Below, one piece after another: positions 38,506 to 39,008 of a stretch of 39,008 bases of DNA (positions within the stretch are counted from its first letter, which is position 1; the number at the start of each line of letters is the position of its first letter). The notes under the pieces were generated by a model. That model was given only the letters and a program-made list of their open reading frames with translations, was not told the origin of the DNA and did not search any database. Source of the stretch: an uncultured Clostridia bacterium (GTDB lineage: Bacteria; Bacillota; Clostridia; Oscillospirales; Oscillospiraceae); assembly GCA_937894515.1 (NCBI GenBank), contig CALCRH010000132.1:1-39008 (forward strand), in the 5' to 3' direction. The position numbers and the translations under genes were made by a program.

Positions 38506-38534
38506 AAACAGCGCTGCCCAAGGCAGCGCTGTTT
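38506..38534 (-). terminator. Terminator of the glutamate-synthase-like gene
   Basis: AAACAGCGCTGCC (38506-38518) pairs with GGCAGCGCTGTTT (38522-38534). The T-run on the minus strand is short (TTTTC). Confidence 0.8.
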
Positions 38535-38546
38535 GGTATATCGTGC

Positions 38547-39008
38547 TTACTTGTTCTTCAGATACTCGTCAATGGACTTGGCACCCAGCTTGCCGGCACC
38601 CATGGCCAGAATGACGGTGGCAGCACCGGTAACGGCATCGCCGCCGGCATACACGCCCTCGCGGGAGGTCAGGCCGTCCTCGTTGACGATGATGCCGCCC
38701 TTCTTGTTGACCTCGAGACCCTTGGTGGTGCTCTTGATCAGCGGATTGGGGGTGGTACCCAGGGACATGATGACTGCGTCCACCGGCAGGTCGAACTCGG
38801 AACCGGCCTTGACCACGGGACTGCGGCGGCCGGAGGCATCGGGCTCACCCAGCTCCATCTCCACGCAGGTCATGGACTGGACCGCTCCATCTTCGTTGCC
38901 GTTGATGGCAGTGGGGTTGTTCAGGGTCTTGAAGATGATGCCCTCTTCGATGGCGTGCTCCACCTCTTCCTTACGGGCGGGCAGCTCCTCCATACCACGG
39001 CGGTAGAC
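38547..39008 (-). CDS. gltA: Glutamate synthase small-subunit-type oxidoreductase, C-terminal part
   Basis: Only the last 153 codons lie in the window, and the gene runs off the right edge. The reading frame continues upstream of the first ATG as VYRRG before MEELPARKEEVEHAIEEGI. That is the NADPH-domain segment of GltD/GltA-type flavoproteins. DAVIMSLGTTPNPLI and the FAD-closing motif GVYAGGDAVTGAATVILAMGAGKLGAKSIDEYL confirm the C-terminus. Such proteins act as glutamate synthase subunit or as the NfnB-like subunit of ferredoxin:NADP transhydrogenase; the missing part and the next gene would decide. Confidence 0.9.
   Translation of the reverse strand, partial: VYRRGMEELPARKEEVEHAIEEGIIFKTLNNPTAINGNEDGAVQSMTCVEMELGEPDASGRRSPVVKAGSEFDLPVDAVIMSLGTTPNPLIKSTTKGLEVNKKGGIIVNEDGLTSREGVYAGGDAVTGAATVILAMGAGKLGAKSIDEYLKNK

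Noticed and set aside
1..39008. CRISPR array
   Set aside because: No series of short regularly spaced repeats and no cas gene was seen.

Overview
The window looks like chromosomal DNA of a gut-type Clostridia (Oscillospiraceae/Ruminococcaceae-like). The evidence is moderately high GC in the genes with AT-rich intergenic DNA, strong AGGAGG ribosome sites, near-consensus sigma-A promoters with 16-17 bp spacing, a T-box in front of thrS, a K+-dependent membrane pyrophosphatase, a TAXI-type TRAP transporter and a phosphate butyryltransferase-like gene. The genus is not resolved. About 30 protein genes, two tRNA-Leu genes and many intrinsic terminators are visible. Most of the window is ordinary housekeeping and metabolism.

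Layout. 85-5787 (minus): hppA, then the TRAP fused permease and its binding lipoprotein. 6059-8167 (minus): thrS with its Thr T-box leader and promoter. 8164-12939 (minus): a DMT-transporter/HAD-phosphatase fusion, ychF and kup. 13084-14752 (minus): a two-gene minimal SUF (SMS-like) Fe-S assembly pair. 14903-17787: an HD hydrolase (+) converging on fakA and its Asp23-like partner (-). 17850-18036: a decayed formate-tetrahydrofolate ligase. 21138-25750: htrA (-), then an FAD oxidoreductase and a 2-hydroxyacid dehydrogenase (+), then a family-4 UDG (-). 25747-32755: a hydrolase, glpK, a small helical protein, proS, rarD, a radical SAM protein and a double-OB protein. 33058-39008: yitT, a DUF6472-like miniprotein, a second hydrolase, the tusA-like/yedE pair, another radical SAM protein, ptb-like and the 3' end of a glutamate-synthase-type oxidoreductase.

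The exciting part is an island of about 2.7 kb (18194-21039) between two tRNA-Leu genes that point at each other. It holds two tandem minus-strand cassettes. Each encodes a secreted protein with the same frame: a MKKLVA-type signal peptide, a hydrophobic helix and a C-terminal peptidoglycan-binding domain. The exported passenger domain differs between the two. In one it is an almost unmodified eukaryotic ubiquitin (about 66 of the first 71 residues identical, all seven lysines kept, RLRGG tail lost). In the other it is an unrecognised beta-rich-looking domain. Both passengers are AT-rich (about 35% GC) in a GC-rich frame. Each cassette has the same promoter layout with a palindrome just downstream of the -10, and each is followed by a 214-bp, nearly identical non-coding repeat. 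That repeat starts with the 3' end of tRNA-Leu and folds into a branched structure closed by a stem complementary to the tRNA T-arm. A diverged third copy of the structure follows the second tRNA-Leu gene. I read this as a tRNA-Leu-associated cassette system for displaying swapped domains on the cell wall. The function and any mobility are inference.

A second unexplained item is a perfect 208-bp inverted repeat (15533-15740 and 32817-33024). It is made of strong hairpins, and each copy sits exactly between the terminators of a convergent gene pair.
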